Both the position numbers and the translations under genes were made by a program. Below, one piece after another: positions 17,999-26,573 of a stretch of 64,000 bases of DNA. Source of the stretch: Myxococcales bacterium (GTDB taxonomy: Bacteria; Myxococcota_A; SURF-8); NCBI GenBank assembly GCA_003598065.1, contig QZKR01000031.1, positions 1 to 64,000 on the forward strand, in the 5' to 3' direction. The notes beneath the pieces were generated by a model, which worked only from the letters and a program-made list of their open reading frames with translations, made no database searches and was not told the origin of the DNA. The number at the start of each line of letters is the position of its first letter. Position 1 is the first letter of the stretch.

Positions 17999-19810
17999 AT
18001 GGCAACGCGGACGAATCCGTACTACGTGAACGAGTCGAAGCCGTGGTTCAGCAAGGAAGCCGGTTGGCCCGACGAGGTGCCGAAGAACGTCGAGTTCCCC
18101 AACCTCTCGCTGGGCGAGATGCTGCGCCAGTCGGCCCAAAAATGGCCCGACAACCGCGTGATGTGGTTCCTCGACTCGACGATGACCTACCGCGAGCTGG
18201 ACGAGGCCGTCGATCATTTCGCCTCCGGTCTGGCCAAGCTCGGCGTGAAAAAGGGCGACGTCGTTTCGATGATCCTGCCCAACAGCTTCCAGTATGTCGT
18301 CGCCTACTACGCCGCCGTGCGGATCGGCGCGATCGCTTCCGGTGTCAACCCCACTTACAAGCCGATGGAAGTGCTGCATCAACTCAAGACCGTCGGCACG
18401 AAAGTCCTCATCACGCTCGACGCGTTGTACGAAAGCACGGTTGCGCCGATCATCGAGCAGTCGCCGATTCAGAAACTTGTCGTCACCAACATCGTCGATA
18501 TGGCGAAGATCCCGGCGTTGAAGAAGTGGCTGGGCAAGCTGTTGAAGAAAATCCCCACCGGCGTCACGCCGCCCGACGCGATCAAATTCACCTCGCTCCT
18601 GAAAACGCCGATCGACTTGCCGGACGTCAAAGTAGACGCTTCCGACATCGCCACCTACATCATGACCGGCGGCACCACCGGCGTACCGAAGGCGGCGGTT
18701 TTGTCGCACGAAAACTGCGTCTGCAACGCCATCCAGGCGAAACTCTGGCTGTTCAAGGTGGCGGAGGGCGCGTGCAACGTGGGCGTGCTGCCGCTGTTCC
18801 ACAGCTTCGCCATGACCTGCGTGATGAACTCCTCGATCATCGTCGGCGCGTGGATGATGCTCTTTCCGCGTCCTCCGGAGACGAGCGAACTTCTGCGGCG
18901 CATCTCCGAACTGGGTGTGGACGGGTCCACGATGTACTGCGGCGCGGAGATCCTTTTCCAACGCTTCGCCGAGTTCCCCGGCATCGAGAAAATGAATATC
19001 GCCGGCAAGCTGGCGCTGTGCGTTTCCGGCGCGGGCCCGCTGCACCGGCCGGTGCAGGAAGCTTTCGAATCGAAGACCGGCGCGCGGCTCGCCGAGGGCT
19101 ACGGCCTTACCGAGTCCTCGCCCGTCGTCTCCGCCAGTCCGTTCTGGGGCAACCGCGTGATCGGCTCGATCGGCCTGCCCTTCACCGGCACCGACTGGCG
19201 CATCGTTGACGTCGCCGACGCGAAAATCGAGAAAGCCCCCTGGCCGCATATGGGGAAAGACCCCGATAGCGAGGAAGAGAAGGCGAAGTACGTCGGCGAG
19301 ATCATCGTCGCCGGCCCGCAAGTGATGGTGGGCTACCTCAACAAGCAGCAGGAGACCGCCGAAACGATCGTCATGATGGACGGCAAGCGTTGGCTTCTGA
19401 CCGGCGACATCGGCTACATGGACACGCACGGCCGCATCTACATCCGCGACCGCAAGAAACAACTCATCAAGTACAAAGGCTACTCCGTCTTCCCGAAGGA
19501 AGTGGAGGAACTGGTAGGCAATCACCCGATGGCCCGCGAGGTGGCCGTGGCCGGCCTGCCCGACGACGAAACGGGCGAGCGCATCAAGGCGTGGGTCGTC
19601 CTCAAGCCGGAAGCCAAGGGCAAGATCACCGAGGACGAACTGCTCGCCTGGTGCAAGGAAAACATGACGCACTACAAAGTGCCGAGCTACATCCAGTTCA
19701 TCGAGGAATTGCCGAAGACGCTGGTGGGCAAGGTGCTGCGCCGCGAATTGCAGGAAGCCGATCCGATCTACATCGCCTACAAAGAAAAAAGGAAGGGCGG
19801 GAAAAAGTAA
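17999..19810 (+). CDS. Acyl-CoA synthetase, AMP-forming (second fatty-acid ligase)
   Basis: 603 residues. Nucleotide loop YIMTGGTTGVPKAAVLSHEN, adenylation motif GYGLTESSPVVSAS, ATP/hinge region WLLTGDIGYMDTHGRIYIRDRKKQLIKYKG and the C-terminal PKTLVGKVLRREL lysine are all intact. It is FadD-like but clearly different from the ligase at 12374-14065, with an insertion in the middle domain (WPHMGKDPDSEEEKAKYVGE). I take ATG 17999, which lies eight bases after GAGGAGG; GTG 17990 is the alternative. It is divergent from the ATPase gene across a 297-bp spacer with a TTGACA at about 17813. A strong terminator follows. Confidence 0.92.
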   Translation: MATRTNPYYVNESKPWFSKEAGWPDEVPKNVEFPNLSLGEMLRQSAQKWPDNRVMWFLDSTMTYRELDEAVDHFASGLAKLGVKKGDVVSMILPNSFQYVVAYYAAVRIGAIASGVNPTYKPMEVLHQLKTVGTKVLITLDALYESTVAPIIEQSPIQKLVVTNIVDMAKIPALKKWLGKLLKKIPTGVTPPDAIKFTSLLKTPIDLPDVKVDASDIATYIMTGGTTGVPKAAVLSHENCVCNAIQAKLWLFKVAEGACNVGVLPLFHSFAMTCVMNSSIIVGAWMMLFPRPPETSELLRRISELGVDGSTMYCGAEILFQRFAEFPGIEKMNIAGKLALCVSGAGPLHRPVQEAFESKTGARLAEGYGLTESSPVVSASPFWGNRVIGSIGLPFTGTDWRIVDVADAKIEKAPWPHMGKDPDSEEEKAKYVGEIIVAGPQVMVGYLNKQQETAETIVMMDGKRWLLTGDIGYMDTHGRIYIRDRKKQLIKYKGYSVFPKEVEELVGNHPMAREVAVAGLPDDETGERIKAWVVLKPEAKGKITEDELLAWCKENMTHYKVPSYIQFIEELPKTLVGKVLRRELQEADPIYIAYKEKRKGGKK

Positions 19811-19832
19811 GCCCGTCTGACGGATTAAAACA

Positions 19833-19863
19833 AAACCGGGGAGCCGCAAGCTCCCCGGTTTTG
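19833..19863. terminator. Bidirectional rho-independent terminator between convergent genes
   Basis: AAAACCGGGGAGC, loop CGCAA, GCTCCCCGGTTTT: a perfect 13-bp stem flanked by T-rich sequence on both strands (TGTTTT on the plus side, TTTTGTTTTAATCC on the minus side). It separates the acyl-CoA synthetase gene from the convergent CoA-transferase gene. Confidence 0.92.
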
Positions 19864-19897
19864 TTTTCGCGTTGCAGCTCTGCCGAAAGACGGTGGC

Positions 19898-21778
19898 CTA
19901 CTCGAACTCCACCTCGAAGTGGAGCACGCCGGAGGAAAGCGTGCTGGAAATCTTGCCGCCTAGCTTGTAGAGCACGCGCTGCATCGGTTTGTTGACGAGC
20001 AGAATCTCCGCCGTGAAGCCGCGAATGCCGTTGCGCTTGGCGATCTGCGCCAGATACTTCAGCACGAACGAGCCGATGCCCCGGTTCTGCCACGGGTCGC
20101 GTGTGACCATCGCCACCTCGGCGAGGTTCGTGCTTTTGTCGAGGTAGTAGCGGCCGATGGCGATGATGCTGTCGCCGTGCGCCTCGGGGACCGTGCCGAC
20201 GATCGCCACCTCGTCGCGGTGATCGACGTAGACGAAGTCCTGAATCTGTTTCTGCGGGAAGCGTTTCAAGTGCATGCCGAAACGGTAATAGATCGTGCTC
20301 TTCGACAGGTCGTAAAGCAGATCGCGCATGCGCGGCTCGTCGGTGGGGTGAATGGGTCGGAAATTGACGAGCATGCCGTCGTTAAGGCGCATCGTCGTGC
20401 GCAGCCCCGGCGGCTCGACGACGAGCTTGCCTTCCACGTCGGCCAGTTCCGGCCGCACGAACTTCGCCTCGATCGCCGCGCGCAGCAGGTCGCCGCGATG
20501 ATCCGGATGGGCGATGGTGATCAGCGCCATGGCGCGCTCCTGGATGTTCTTGCCGTGCAGGTAGGCCACGCCCCATTCGGTGACGACGTAATGCACGTCG
20601 GCGCGCGTCGTGACCACGCCCGCGCCAGGCGAGAGGCGCGGCACGATGCGGGATACATGCCCGCCTTTCGCCGTCGAAGGCAGGGCGATGATCGGCTTGC
20701 CCTTGGCCGCCATGCCCGCGCCGCGGCTGAAATCCAGCTGGCCGCCGAAGCCGGAATAGAACTGCGCGCCGAGCGAATCGGAGCACACCTGGCCCGTGAG
20801 ATCCACTTCCAGAGCGGTGTTGATCGCCGTCATCCGGTCGTGCCGGGCGATGTTGCGCGGGTCGTTGACGTATTCCGTGGGTCTGAAGGAAAACTTGGGA
20901 TTGTTGTCGATGTAGTCGTAAAGCCTCCGCGTGCCGAAGCAGAAACTGGCGACGACCTTGCCGCGATCGATGCCCTTGCGTTCGCCGGTGACCGCGCCGC
21001 TCTCGATCAGATCGATGATGCGGTCGGTGAGCATTTCCGTGTGAATGCCCAGATCGCGTTTTTCCTTCAGGTAGTCGATCACCGCGTGGGGTATGCGGCC
21101 GATGCCGAGTTCGATCGTCGAGCCGTTCTCGACGAGCGCGGCGACGTACTCGCCGATTTTCTTCACCACGTCGTCCGGCTCCATCGGCACGACTTCGAGA
21201 ATCGGCGCATCGACGGGCACGAGCAGGTCCAGATCGTAAACGTGGATCAGGCTGTCGCCCAGGGTGCGCGGCATGCGCGGGTTGACTTCGGCGATGACGA
21301 GGCCGGCGTTTTCCGCCGCGCTCTTCACGATGTCCACGGAAACCCCGAAGCTGCACAAGCCCGCCTCGTCGGGCGGCGACACCTGAATCAGCGCCACGTC
21401 GAGCGGCAGCTGGCCCGACTTGAACAGACGCGGGATGTCGGAAAGCGAGATCGGAGTGTAGCCGCCCATGCCTTCCTGGATGATGGCGCGCACGTTCTGG
21501 GCGATGAAGAAACTGTTGACGCGGAAGTGCTGCGCCAGCTTTTTCTCGGCGTAAGGAGCGTCGCCCATGGTCAGCAAATGGACGATCTCCACGTCGGACA
21601 GCTCGCCGCCGCGCGCCGCGAGCGCGCCGACCAGCGTTTGCGGCTGGCCGCAGCCCGTGCCCACGAAAACGCGCTTGCCCGGCTGGATGCGCATCACCGC
21701 CTCGTCGGCGGCGACGATCATCGCCTTGTACTTCTCCCGCCAGTTCGGATCGTAGGTGGTTTTCGTCGTCTGCGTCAT
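19898..21778 (-). CDS. Acetyl-CoA hydrolase/CoA-transferase fused to a C-terminal GNAT acetyltransferase domain
   Basis: 626 residues. Residues 1-430 are the acetyl-CoA hydrolase/transferase family (Cat1/4-hydroxybutyrate-CoA-transferase type): VFVGTGCGQPQTL, a GIGRIPHAV segment, the GAQFYSGFGGQLDFSRGA region and the C-terminal EWGVAYLHGKNIQERA motif. Residues 455-626 are a GNAT domain, with the acetyl-CoA-binding loop in DPWQNRGIGSFVLKYLAQIAKRNG. A two-domain protein of this kind could move CoA between acids and also acetylate a protein or small molecule. The start codon overlaps the stop of the upstream ADP-forming synthetase gene (ATGA), so the two proteins are made together. Confidence 0.9.
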   Translation of the reverse strand: MTQTTKTTYDPNWREKYKAMIVAADEAVMRIQPGKRVFVGTGCGQPQTLVGALAARGGELSDVEIVHLLTMGDAPYAEKKLAQHFRVNSFFIAQNVRAIIQEGMGGYTPISLSDIPRLFKSGQLPLDVALIQVSPPDEAGLCSFGVSVDIVKSAAENAGLVIAEVNPRMPRTLGDSLIHVYDLDLLVPVDAPILEVVPMEPDDVVKKIGEYVAALVENGSTIELGIGRIPHAVIDYLKEKRDLGIHTEMLTDRIIDLIESGAVTGERKGIDRGKVVASFCFGTRRLYDYIDNNPKFSFRPTEYVNDPRNIARHDRMTAINTALEVDLTGQVCSDSLGAQFYSGFGGQLDFSRGAGMAAKGKPIIALPSTAKGGHVSRIVPRLSPGAGVVTTRADVHYVVTEWGVAYLHGKNIQERAMALITIAHPDHRGDLLRAAIEAKFVRPELADVEGKLVVEPPGLRTTMRLNDGMLVNFRPIHPTDEPRMRDLLYDLSKSTIYYRFGMHLKRFPQKQIQDFVYVDHRDEVAIVGTVPEAHGDSIIAIGRYYLDKSTNLAEVAMVTRDPWQNRGIGSFVLKYLAQIAKRNGIRGFTAEILLVNKPMQRVLYKLGGKISSTLSSGVLHFEVEFE

Positions 21779-23880
21779 TTCTTCACTTCAAAGCTTGAGA
21801 GGGTTATACGAGCGTCCGCGGCCACGGCCTTCGCGCCCACGGGACCCACCATGAACGGATTGATGTCCATCTCCGCGATCTGCGGAAAGTCGGTGACAAG
21901 CTGGCTGATGCGCTGGATGCCTCGCGCGATTTCGGTGATGTCGGCGCCGGCATGCCCCCGCGCTCCTTTCAAAAGCGCGTAGGACTTCGTGCCTTCCAGC
22001 ATCTGCATCGCGTCGTCGAAGGTGATCGGCGCGAGGTAGAAGGTGACGTCTTTCATCACCTCCACGAAAATCCCGCCCAGGCCGAACATGAGCATGGGGC
22101 CGAATTGCGGATCGCGCGTCATGCCGAGAATCACTTCCTGCGCCGGCATGGCCATCTTCTCGACGTAGATGCCCTCGATGCGCGCCTGCGGCGCGAGGCG
22201 CTTGATGCGCAGCAGCATCAAATCGTAGGCGTCGCGCACGGCAGAGGCCGTACCCAGATTGAGTTTCACGCCGCCCATGTCGGATTTGTGGATGATGTCG
22301 GGCGAGACCACTTTGATGACGACGGGGTAGCCGACCATCTCGGCCACGTCCACCGCCTCGCTGGCCTGGTAGGCGATGCGGCCGTCCGGCACTGTGAAAT
22401 CATAGGCCCGCAGGATGTCCTTGGCCTGCGGTTCCAGCACTTGTTTGAGATCCAGTTTCGATTGGCGCAAAATGATGCGCTCCACGCGCCGGCGGTTGAC
22501 CGGGAAGCGGGTGATGATGCGCGGCGGCCGATTGCGCCAGGCGGCATAATCGACCATCGCCTTCAGGGCCGACACCGCTCGCTCGGGAGAGGTATAGTCC
22601 GGCAGGCGGGAAAGGACGAGTTCGGCCCGCGCCGGCATCACGTCCGAGCCGCCCATGAAGCAGGCTAAAAGCGGTTTTTGACCGCCGGCGAAGCGGGCGA
22701 TGGCGCGCGCCGTCTCGGCCGGCTTGGTCATCGCCTGCGGCGTGAGAATGACGATCACCGCATCGACGCGGTCGTCTTCAAGCGCCGCCTGCACGGCGAG
22801 GGCGTAGCGTTCCGGGTCGGCGTCGCCGAGCACATCGATCGGGTTGCCGACCGACGCCGCCGCGGGAAGCTTGCTGCGCAACGCTTGAGCTCTGGCGCTA
22901 TCAAGCTGCGCAACCGACATGCCCGAGTTTTCCACCGCGTCGGCGGCGATGATGCCCGGCCCGCCGGCATTGGTGACGATCGCCACGCGGTTTCCCTTGG
23001 GCAAGGGCTGCATGGCGAAGGCCGTCGCATAGTCGAACAGCGCCTCGAACGTATCGGCGCGGACGACCCCCGACCGTTTGAACGCCGCGCCGTAGGCCAC
23101 GTTGGCGCCGGCGAGGCTGCCCGTGTGCGAACTCGCGGCCTTGACGCCGGCGGACGTCGTGCCGGCCTTGAAAATGACCACCGGCTTACGGCTCGCCGCC
23201 TCTTCCGCCGCACGGATGAAAGCGTCGCCGGAAACGATGCTTTCCAGATAGCCGACGATGACCCTGGTTTCCGGATCTTCCGCAAGCGTATAAAGCAGAT
23301 CGATTTCGGAAACGTCGGCCTTATTGCCGATGCTGATGAGCTTGGCCAGACCCAAGTGTCGGCCGGCGGCCCAGTCGAGAATCGCCGTGCAGATCGCGCC
23401 CGACTGCGACAGGACCGAGATATCGCCGGGCTTCGGCAGGTGATGGGCGAACGAGGCGTTCATTTTGTGGTGCGTGTTGATGACGCCCAGCACGTTCGGC
23501 CCCATCAGCCGCACGCCGCGTCCCCGGCAGAGGGCGGCCAGTTCCGCTTCCAGTTTGGCTCCTTCCGGCCCGACCTCTTTGAATCCTGCGGTGATCGTGA
23601 TGATCGCCTTGGCCCCGGCGTCGATCAGGTTTTCGGCGGCGGCAAGCACATGCTTGGGCGGCACGACGATGACGCCAAGGTCGATTTCGCCGGGATAGTC
23701 GGAAACCTTGGGATAGCACTTGAACCCGCATACTTCGTCGGCCGATGGATTGACCGGCACGAGGGGCCCCGCGAAACCGCCTTGCACGAGATTGGCCACG
23801 ACGTCGTGACCCACCTTGCCGGGCGTGCGCGACGCGCCGATGACAGCGATAGACCTCGGAGTCAGCAACGATTCCAGCAT
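21775..23880 (-). CDS. Acetate/acyl--CoA ligase (ADP-forming), fused alpha-beta subunits
   Basis: 701 residues. Order: CoA-binding Rossmann domain (IAVIGASRTPGKVGHDV), two succinyl-CoA-ligase-like domains including the phosphohistidine loop SSHTGSLAG (His252), then an ATP-grasp domain (FTVPDGRIAYQASEAVDVAEMVGYPVVIKVVSPDIIHKSDMGGVKLNL). The enzyme interconverts acyl-CoA + ADP + Pi with acid + ATP. It equals the synthetase part of PatZ-type protein acetyltransferases but lacks the terminal GNAT domain; the GNAT domain here sits on the overlapping downstream partner. ATG 23880 has AGAGGAG upstream. Confidence 0.92.
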   Translation of the reverse strand: MLESLLTPRSIAVIGASRTPGKVGHDVVANLVQGGFAGPLVPVNPSADEVCGFKCYPKVSDYPGEIDLGVIVVPPKHVLAAAENLIDAGAKAIITITAGFKEVGPEGAKLEAELAALCRGRGVRLMGPNVLGVINTHHKMNASFAHHLPKPGDISVLSQSGAICTAILDWAAGRHLGLAKLISIGNKADVSEIDLLYTLAEDPETRVIVGYLESIVSGDAFIRAAEEAASRKPVVIFKAGTTSAGVKAASSHTGSLAGANVAYGAAFKRSGVVRADTFEALFDYATAFAMQPLPKGNRVAIVTNAGGPGIIAADAVENSGMSVAQLDSARAQALRSKLPAAASVGNPIDVLGDADPERYALAVQAALEDDRVDAVIVILTPQAMTKPAETARAIARFAGGQKPLLACFMGGSDVMPARAELVLSRLPDYTSPERAVSALKAMVDYAAWRNRPPRIITRFPVNRRRVERIILRQSKLDLKQVLEPQAKDILRAYDFTVPDGRIAYQASEAVDVAEMVGYPVVIKVVSPDIIHKSDMGGVKLNLGTASAVRDAYDLMLLRIKRLAPQARIEGIYVEKMAMPAQEVILGMTRDPQFGPMLMFGLGGIFVEVMKDVTFYLAPITFDDAMQMLEGTKSYALLKGARGHAGADITEIARGIQRISQLVTDFPQIAEMDINPFMVGPVGAKAVAADARITLSSFEVKK

Positions 23881-24275
23881 AGGCGCTTATCTCCTCTGGA
23901 AAAGGGACACGCTTGACAGTCGTGCGGAGAGGATTTTGGAAGGAGAGTAGTCATCTCACTCGCCGAAAGAAGATCAACATCCGCATGACGAACCGCAACC
24001 ATCGCATCAGATCCGGCGAAGGCATACGGTCGATATTCTCGACCGCCGCCCGGCCTATTTTTAGCACTCTGCTTTTCGAAAAGCAACCCCCCAAATGAAA
24101 AAAGTCCTGCAATGGGTCGTGAACGGCCATCGACTCGTCAGTAAAATCAGAAAGCAAATTCCCTTTCCAACCGTTGCATAGAACGATAAAATCGCGACGC
24201 CAAGCCAGAATCGGATCAAGCGAGGTCGGCCGGTTCTGGCGCAAACTCTATACCTACTCAGTTCAGGAGCGTATC
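23881..24275. other. Divergent intergenic spacer with a 14-bp palindrome
   Basis: 395 bp between the ADP-forming synthetase gene and rubredoxin. No convincing ORF is seen; a 97-codon frame on the minus strand has no recognisable features. A perfect palindrome GCTTTTCGAAAAGC lies at 24071-24084, 190 bp upstream of the synthetase gene, and may be an operator. Confidence 0.5.
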
Positions 24276-24437
24276 ATGCAGAAGTACGTGTGCAAGTCCT
24301 GCGGCTTTATCTACGATCCCGCGAAAGGCGACCCTGCGAGCGATATTCCTCCCGGCACGCCGTTTGAAAAGCTGCCCGACGACTGGACGTGTCCCGTGTG
24401 CGAAGCGGAGAAATCGCAATTCAGGCCTCTAGACTGA
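24276..24437 (+). CDS. Rubredoxin
   Basis: 53 residues, the standard size. The single iron is held by four Cys in two CxxC knuckles, C6-x2-C9 and C39-x2-C42 (CKSCG and CPVCE). The YDP and [16 protein letters not shown] segments are diagnostic. It is a small electron carrier, often supplying rubrerythrin-type peroxidases or oxygen reductases. I use ATG 24276, with AGGAG just upstream, and reject the 34-residue extension. The ferritin-like protein at 25517-25975 is a possible redox partner. Confidence 0.97.
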   Translation: MQKYVCKSCGFIYDPAKGDPASDIPPGTPFEKLPDDWTCPVCEAEKSQFRPLD

Positions 24438-24496
24438 CATTTCGCGACGCGACGACAAGAAGTCGCACGTGAAGCGCCGGAAATAATCTCTCACCC

Positions 24497-25348
24497 ATGC
24501 CGGAACTGCCCGAAGTCGAAACCGTTGTACGGCAATTGCGGCCGCTCGTTATTCGAAAGCGGGTGCGCTCGCTGGCCTTCTTCGACCCACGTCTTGGACC
24601 GCCGCCACGAGAGGTATTCACGGACCGGCGGGTGCTTGGCGTCCAGCGTGTAGGGAAACAAATCGTTCTGACATTCTCCGCCACGGTCGATGATCCTGAG
24701 CTTCTTTACATCGCCGTGCATTTGCGGATGACAGGGCGTTTGATCGTCCGCGCCAGGTGGGAGAAACCGCCCGAAAAGCACTGGCGCGCCGTCCTGGAGT
24801 TCGAAGACGGCTATCTGGATTTTATCGATGCCCGGCGCTTCGGGACCATCCTCATGGCTCGGAACGTCGAAGCGTTTGCGCCCACGGGACTCGATCCGCT
24901 TTCGCAGCGCTTCACGGCACGCGCTCTGGCGAAGATGCTGGCAGGCGTCCGCCAGCCCATCAAACCGTGGCTCATCCGCCAGGATAGAATCGTCGGCCTC
25001 GGCAATATCTACGCCTCGGAAATTCTCTTCGCCGCAGGGATACATCCCTCCCGTTTGGCTGGCTCGCTTTCGCAAAAGGAAATCGAGCAATTACAAGACT
25101 GTTGTCGCAGAATTTTAAACAAGGCAATTAAGTTCTGCGGCACCACCTTTTCCGATTTTCAAAGCGCCACCGGCGAGTCCGGAGCGTTTCAGCATTTCCT
25201 TAAAGTTTACGACCGCGAAGCGCTGCCCTGCCGCGCCTGCAAAACGGAAATCGTCCGCCTCGTTCAGGCAGGCCGCTCGACGTTTTTCTGCCCGCATTGC
25301 CAGCCGAAAAAATCAAGGCCGGTTAAATCGTCCAACCGTTCCCGCTAA
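24497..25348 (+). CDS. mutM: Formamidopyrimidine-DNA glycosylase (Fpg)
   Basis: 283 residues. It excises oxidised purines such as 8-oxoguanine and cuts the DNA backbone. The N-terminus MPELPEVETV carries the catalytic Pro2 and Glu3. The helix-two-turn-helix segment IKPWLIRQDRIVGLGNIYASEILF follows. The C-terminal zinc finger has the four Cys of LPCRACKTEIVRLVQAGRST then FFCPHC. Length matches the family (270-290). It lies 59 bp after rubredoxin and before two iron-storage-like genes, consistent with an oxidative-stress neighbourhood. Confidence 0.95.
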   Translation: MPELPEVETVVRQLRPLVIRKRVRSLAFFDPRLGPPPREVFTDRRVLGVQRVGKQIVLTFSATVDDPELLYIAVHLRMTGRLIVRARWEKPPEKHWRAVLEFEDGYLDFIDARRFGTILMARNVEAFAPTGLDPLSQRFTARALAKMLAGVRQPIKPWLIRQDRIVGLGNIYASEILFAAGIHPSRLAGSLSQKEIEQLQDCCRRILNKAIKFCGTTFSDFQSATGESGAFQHFLKVYDREALPCRACKTEIVRLVQAGRSTFFCPHCQPKKSRPVKSSNRSR

Positions 25349-25516
25349 GGAAATGCCTTAGCCGCCAATTTGTTTACAATCGCTCCAGATTGAGTTATGG
25401 AATAGGAACTTGAAAAGGATCCTCCTTAAGTAGGAAACTCGTCCTTTGGGGCGAAAAAACGCCGGGGGCGAAAACGCGAAGCAGCCCAACCGGCCCAGCG
25501 AAAGGAAAAAACGAGG

Positions 25517-25975
25517 ATGACCAAGGACGCGGTGGTGCTGGATTTGCTGGATTTCGCAATCGAAGAGGAAGAAGCGGCGGCGGAGTTTTACACGCGGTTG
25601 GCCAAGCTGCAGAAAAAAGACTGGATGCGCAAAGTGCTGGAAGGCTTCGCCAAGGAGGAAGCCGGACACAAGGCAAAGCTCCTCGACATCAAGCAGAACA
25701 ACAAATTCTTCGCACCGACGGCCGAGCGGGTCACCGACCTTAAAATCGCCGACTACACGGTCGATGTGGAACTTTCCGAAAACCTCGATTTCCAGCAGGC
25801 GCTCATCATCGCCATGAAGAAGGAGAAATCCGCTTTCCGGCTTTATTCGGATCTCGCCGAAGTGGCCGATACGCCCGAATTGAGGCAGACCTTCCTCGCC
25901 CTGGCGCAGGAAGAGGCGAAGCATAAGTTGCGCTTCGAAGTGGAGTACGACGAAGCCATTCTCAACGAAAACTAA
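25517..25975 (+). CDS. Ferritin-like diiron protein (rubrerythrin N-terminal type)
   Basis: 152 residues forming a four-helix ferritin-like bundle. Metal-ligand patterns are AIEEEEAAAEFYTRLA, FAKEEAGHKAKLLDI, MKKEKSAFRLYSDLA and ALAQEEAKHKLRFEVEYDE, that is, two E...ExxH pairs as in the rubrerythrin/ferritin-like family. It lacks the C-terminal rubredoxin domain of classical rubrerythrin, so a separate rubredoxin, such as that at 24276-24437, could feed electrons. Likely roles are peroxide reduction or iron handling. Confidence 0.85.
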   Translation: MTKDAVVLDLLDFAIEEEEAAAEFYTRLAKLQKKDWMRKVLEGFAKEEAGHKAKLLDIKQNNKFFAPTAERVTDLKIADYTVDVELSENLDFQQALIIAMKKEKSAFRLYSDLAEVADTPELRQTFLALAQEEAKHKLRFEVEYDEAILNEN

Positions 25976-26021
25976 GCGCGATAGGCCGTCGTCGCTTGAC
26001 CCCCCATTGGAGGAAATGTTC

Positions 26022-26537
26022 ATGCTATCCGATAAGATGGTGAAAGACCTGAACGACCACTTGAACTTCGAGCTTTACTCGGCCTATGTCTATTTCTCGA
26101 TGGCGGCCTACCTCGACAATCACGATCTGCTCGGCGCCGCCCACTGGATGCGCATCCAGGTGCAAGAGGAACTGACGCACGTGCAACGCTTCTACGGCTA
26201 CATCAACGACCGCGACAACCGCGTCGTTCTCCAGCCCGTGAAAGGGCCGGCCACGGAATGGGCCTCCGTCGAAGCTGTTTTCGAGGATGCGCTGAAGCAC
26301 GAGCGGGAAGTGAGTTCGCGCATCAATCGGCTCGTGGATCTCGCCACGAAAGAAGGCGACTTCAGCACGCAGAACTTCCTGCAATGGTTCGTGAAGGAAC
26401 AAGTGGAGGAAGAGGCGTCCGTGAAGCAGGTGTTGCAGCAGGTGCGCCTCGCGGGCAAAGACGGGCAAGGCATATTGCTCATCGACCGCGATTTGGCCGC
26501 GCGCGTCTTCACCTTCCCGCCGGACCTGACGATCTAA
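26022..26537 (+). CDS. Ferritin (iron-storage)
   Basis: 171 residues of the prokaryotic FtnA type. The ferroxidase ligands appear in NDHLNFELYSAYVYFSMAAYL, QVQEELTHVQRFYGYINDR and FLQWFVKEQVEEEASVKQVL. Iron is oxidised and stored in a 24-subunit shell. I choose ATG 26022, seven bases after GGAGGA, over the TTG 26007 and ATG 26016 alternatives. It lies 46 bp after the ferritin-like diiron gene. Confidence 0.93.
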   Translation: MLSDKMVKDLNDHLNFELYSAYVYFSMAAYLDNHDLLGAAHWMRIQVQEELTHVQRFYGYINDRDNRVVLQPVKGPATEWASVEAVFEDALKHEREVSSRINRLVDLATKEGDFSTQNFLQWFVKEQVEEEASVKQVLQQVRLAGKDGQGILLIDRDLAARVFTFPPDLTI

Positions 26538-26573
26538 ATTGCGCGTTCAACGCGCCCCGATTGCGATTCGGGA

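Noticed and set aside
17798-19849. 683-codon open frame on the minus strand opposite the acyl-CoA synthetase
   Set aside because: It mirrors the real gene with no family motifs, no Shine-Dalgarno sequence and a His/Arg/Asp-rich composition typical of antisense frames in GC-rich DNA. The same applies to the long frames at 20177-21982, 22678-23916, 12596-14083, 6939-8720, 1623-2771, 49174-50508 and 58183-60468.
23951-24244. 97-codon minus-strand frame in the spacer before rubredoxin
   Set aside because: No ribosome site, no domain or signal, and composition unlike neighbouring proteins.
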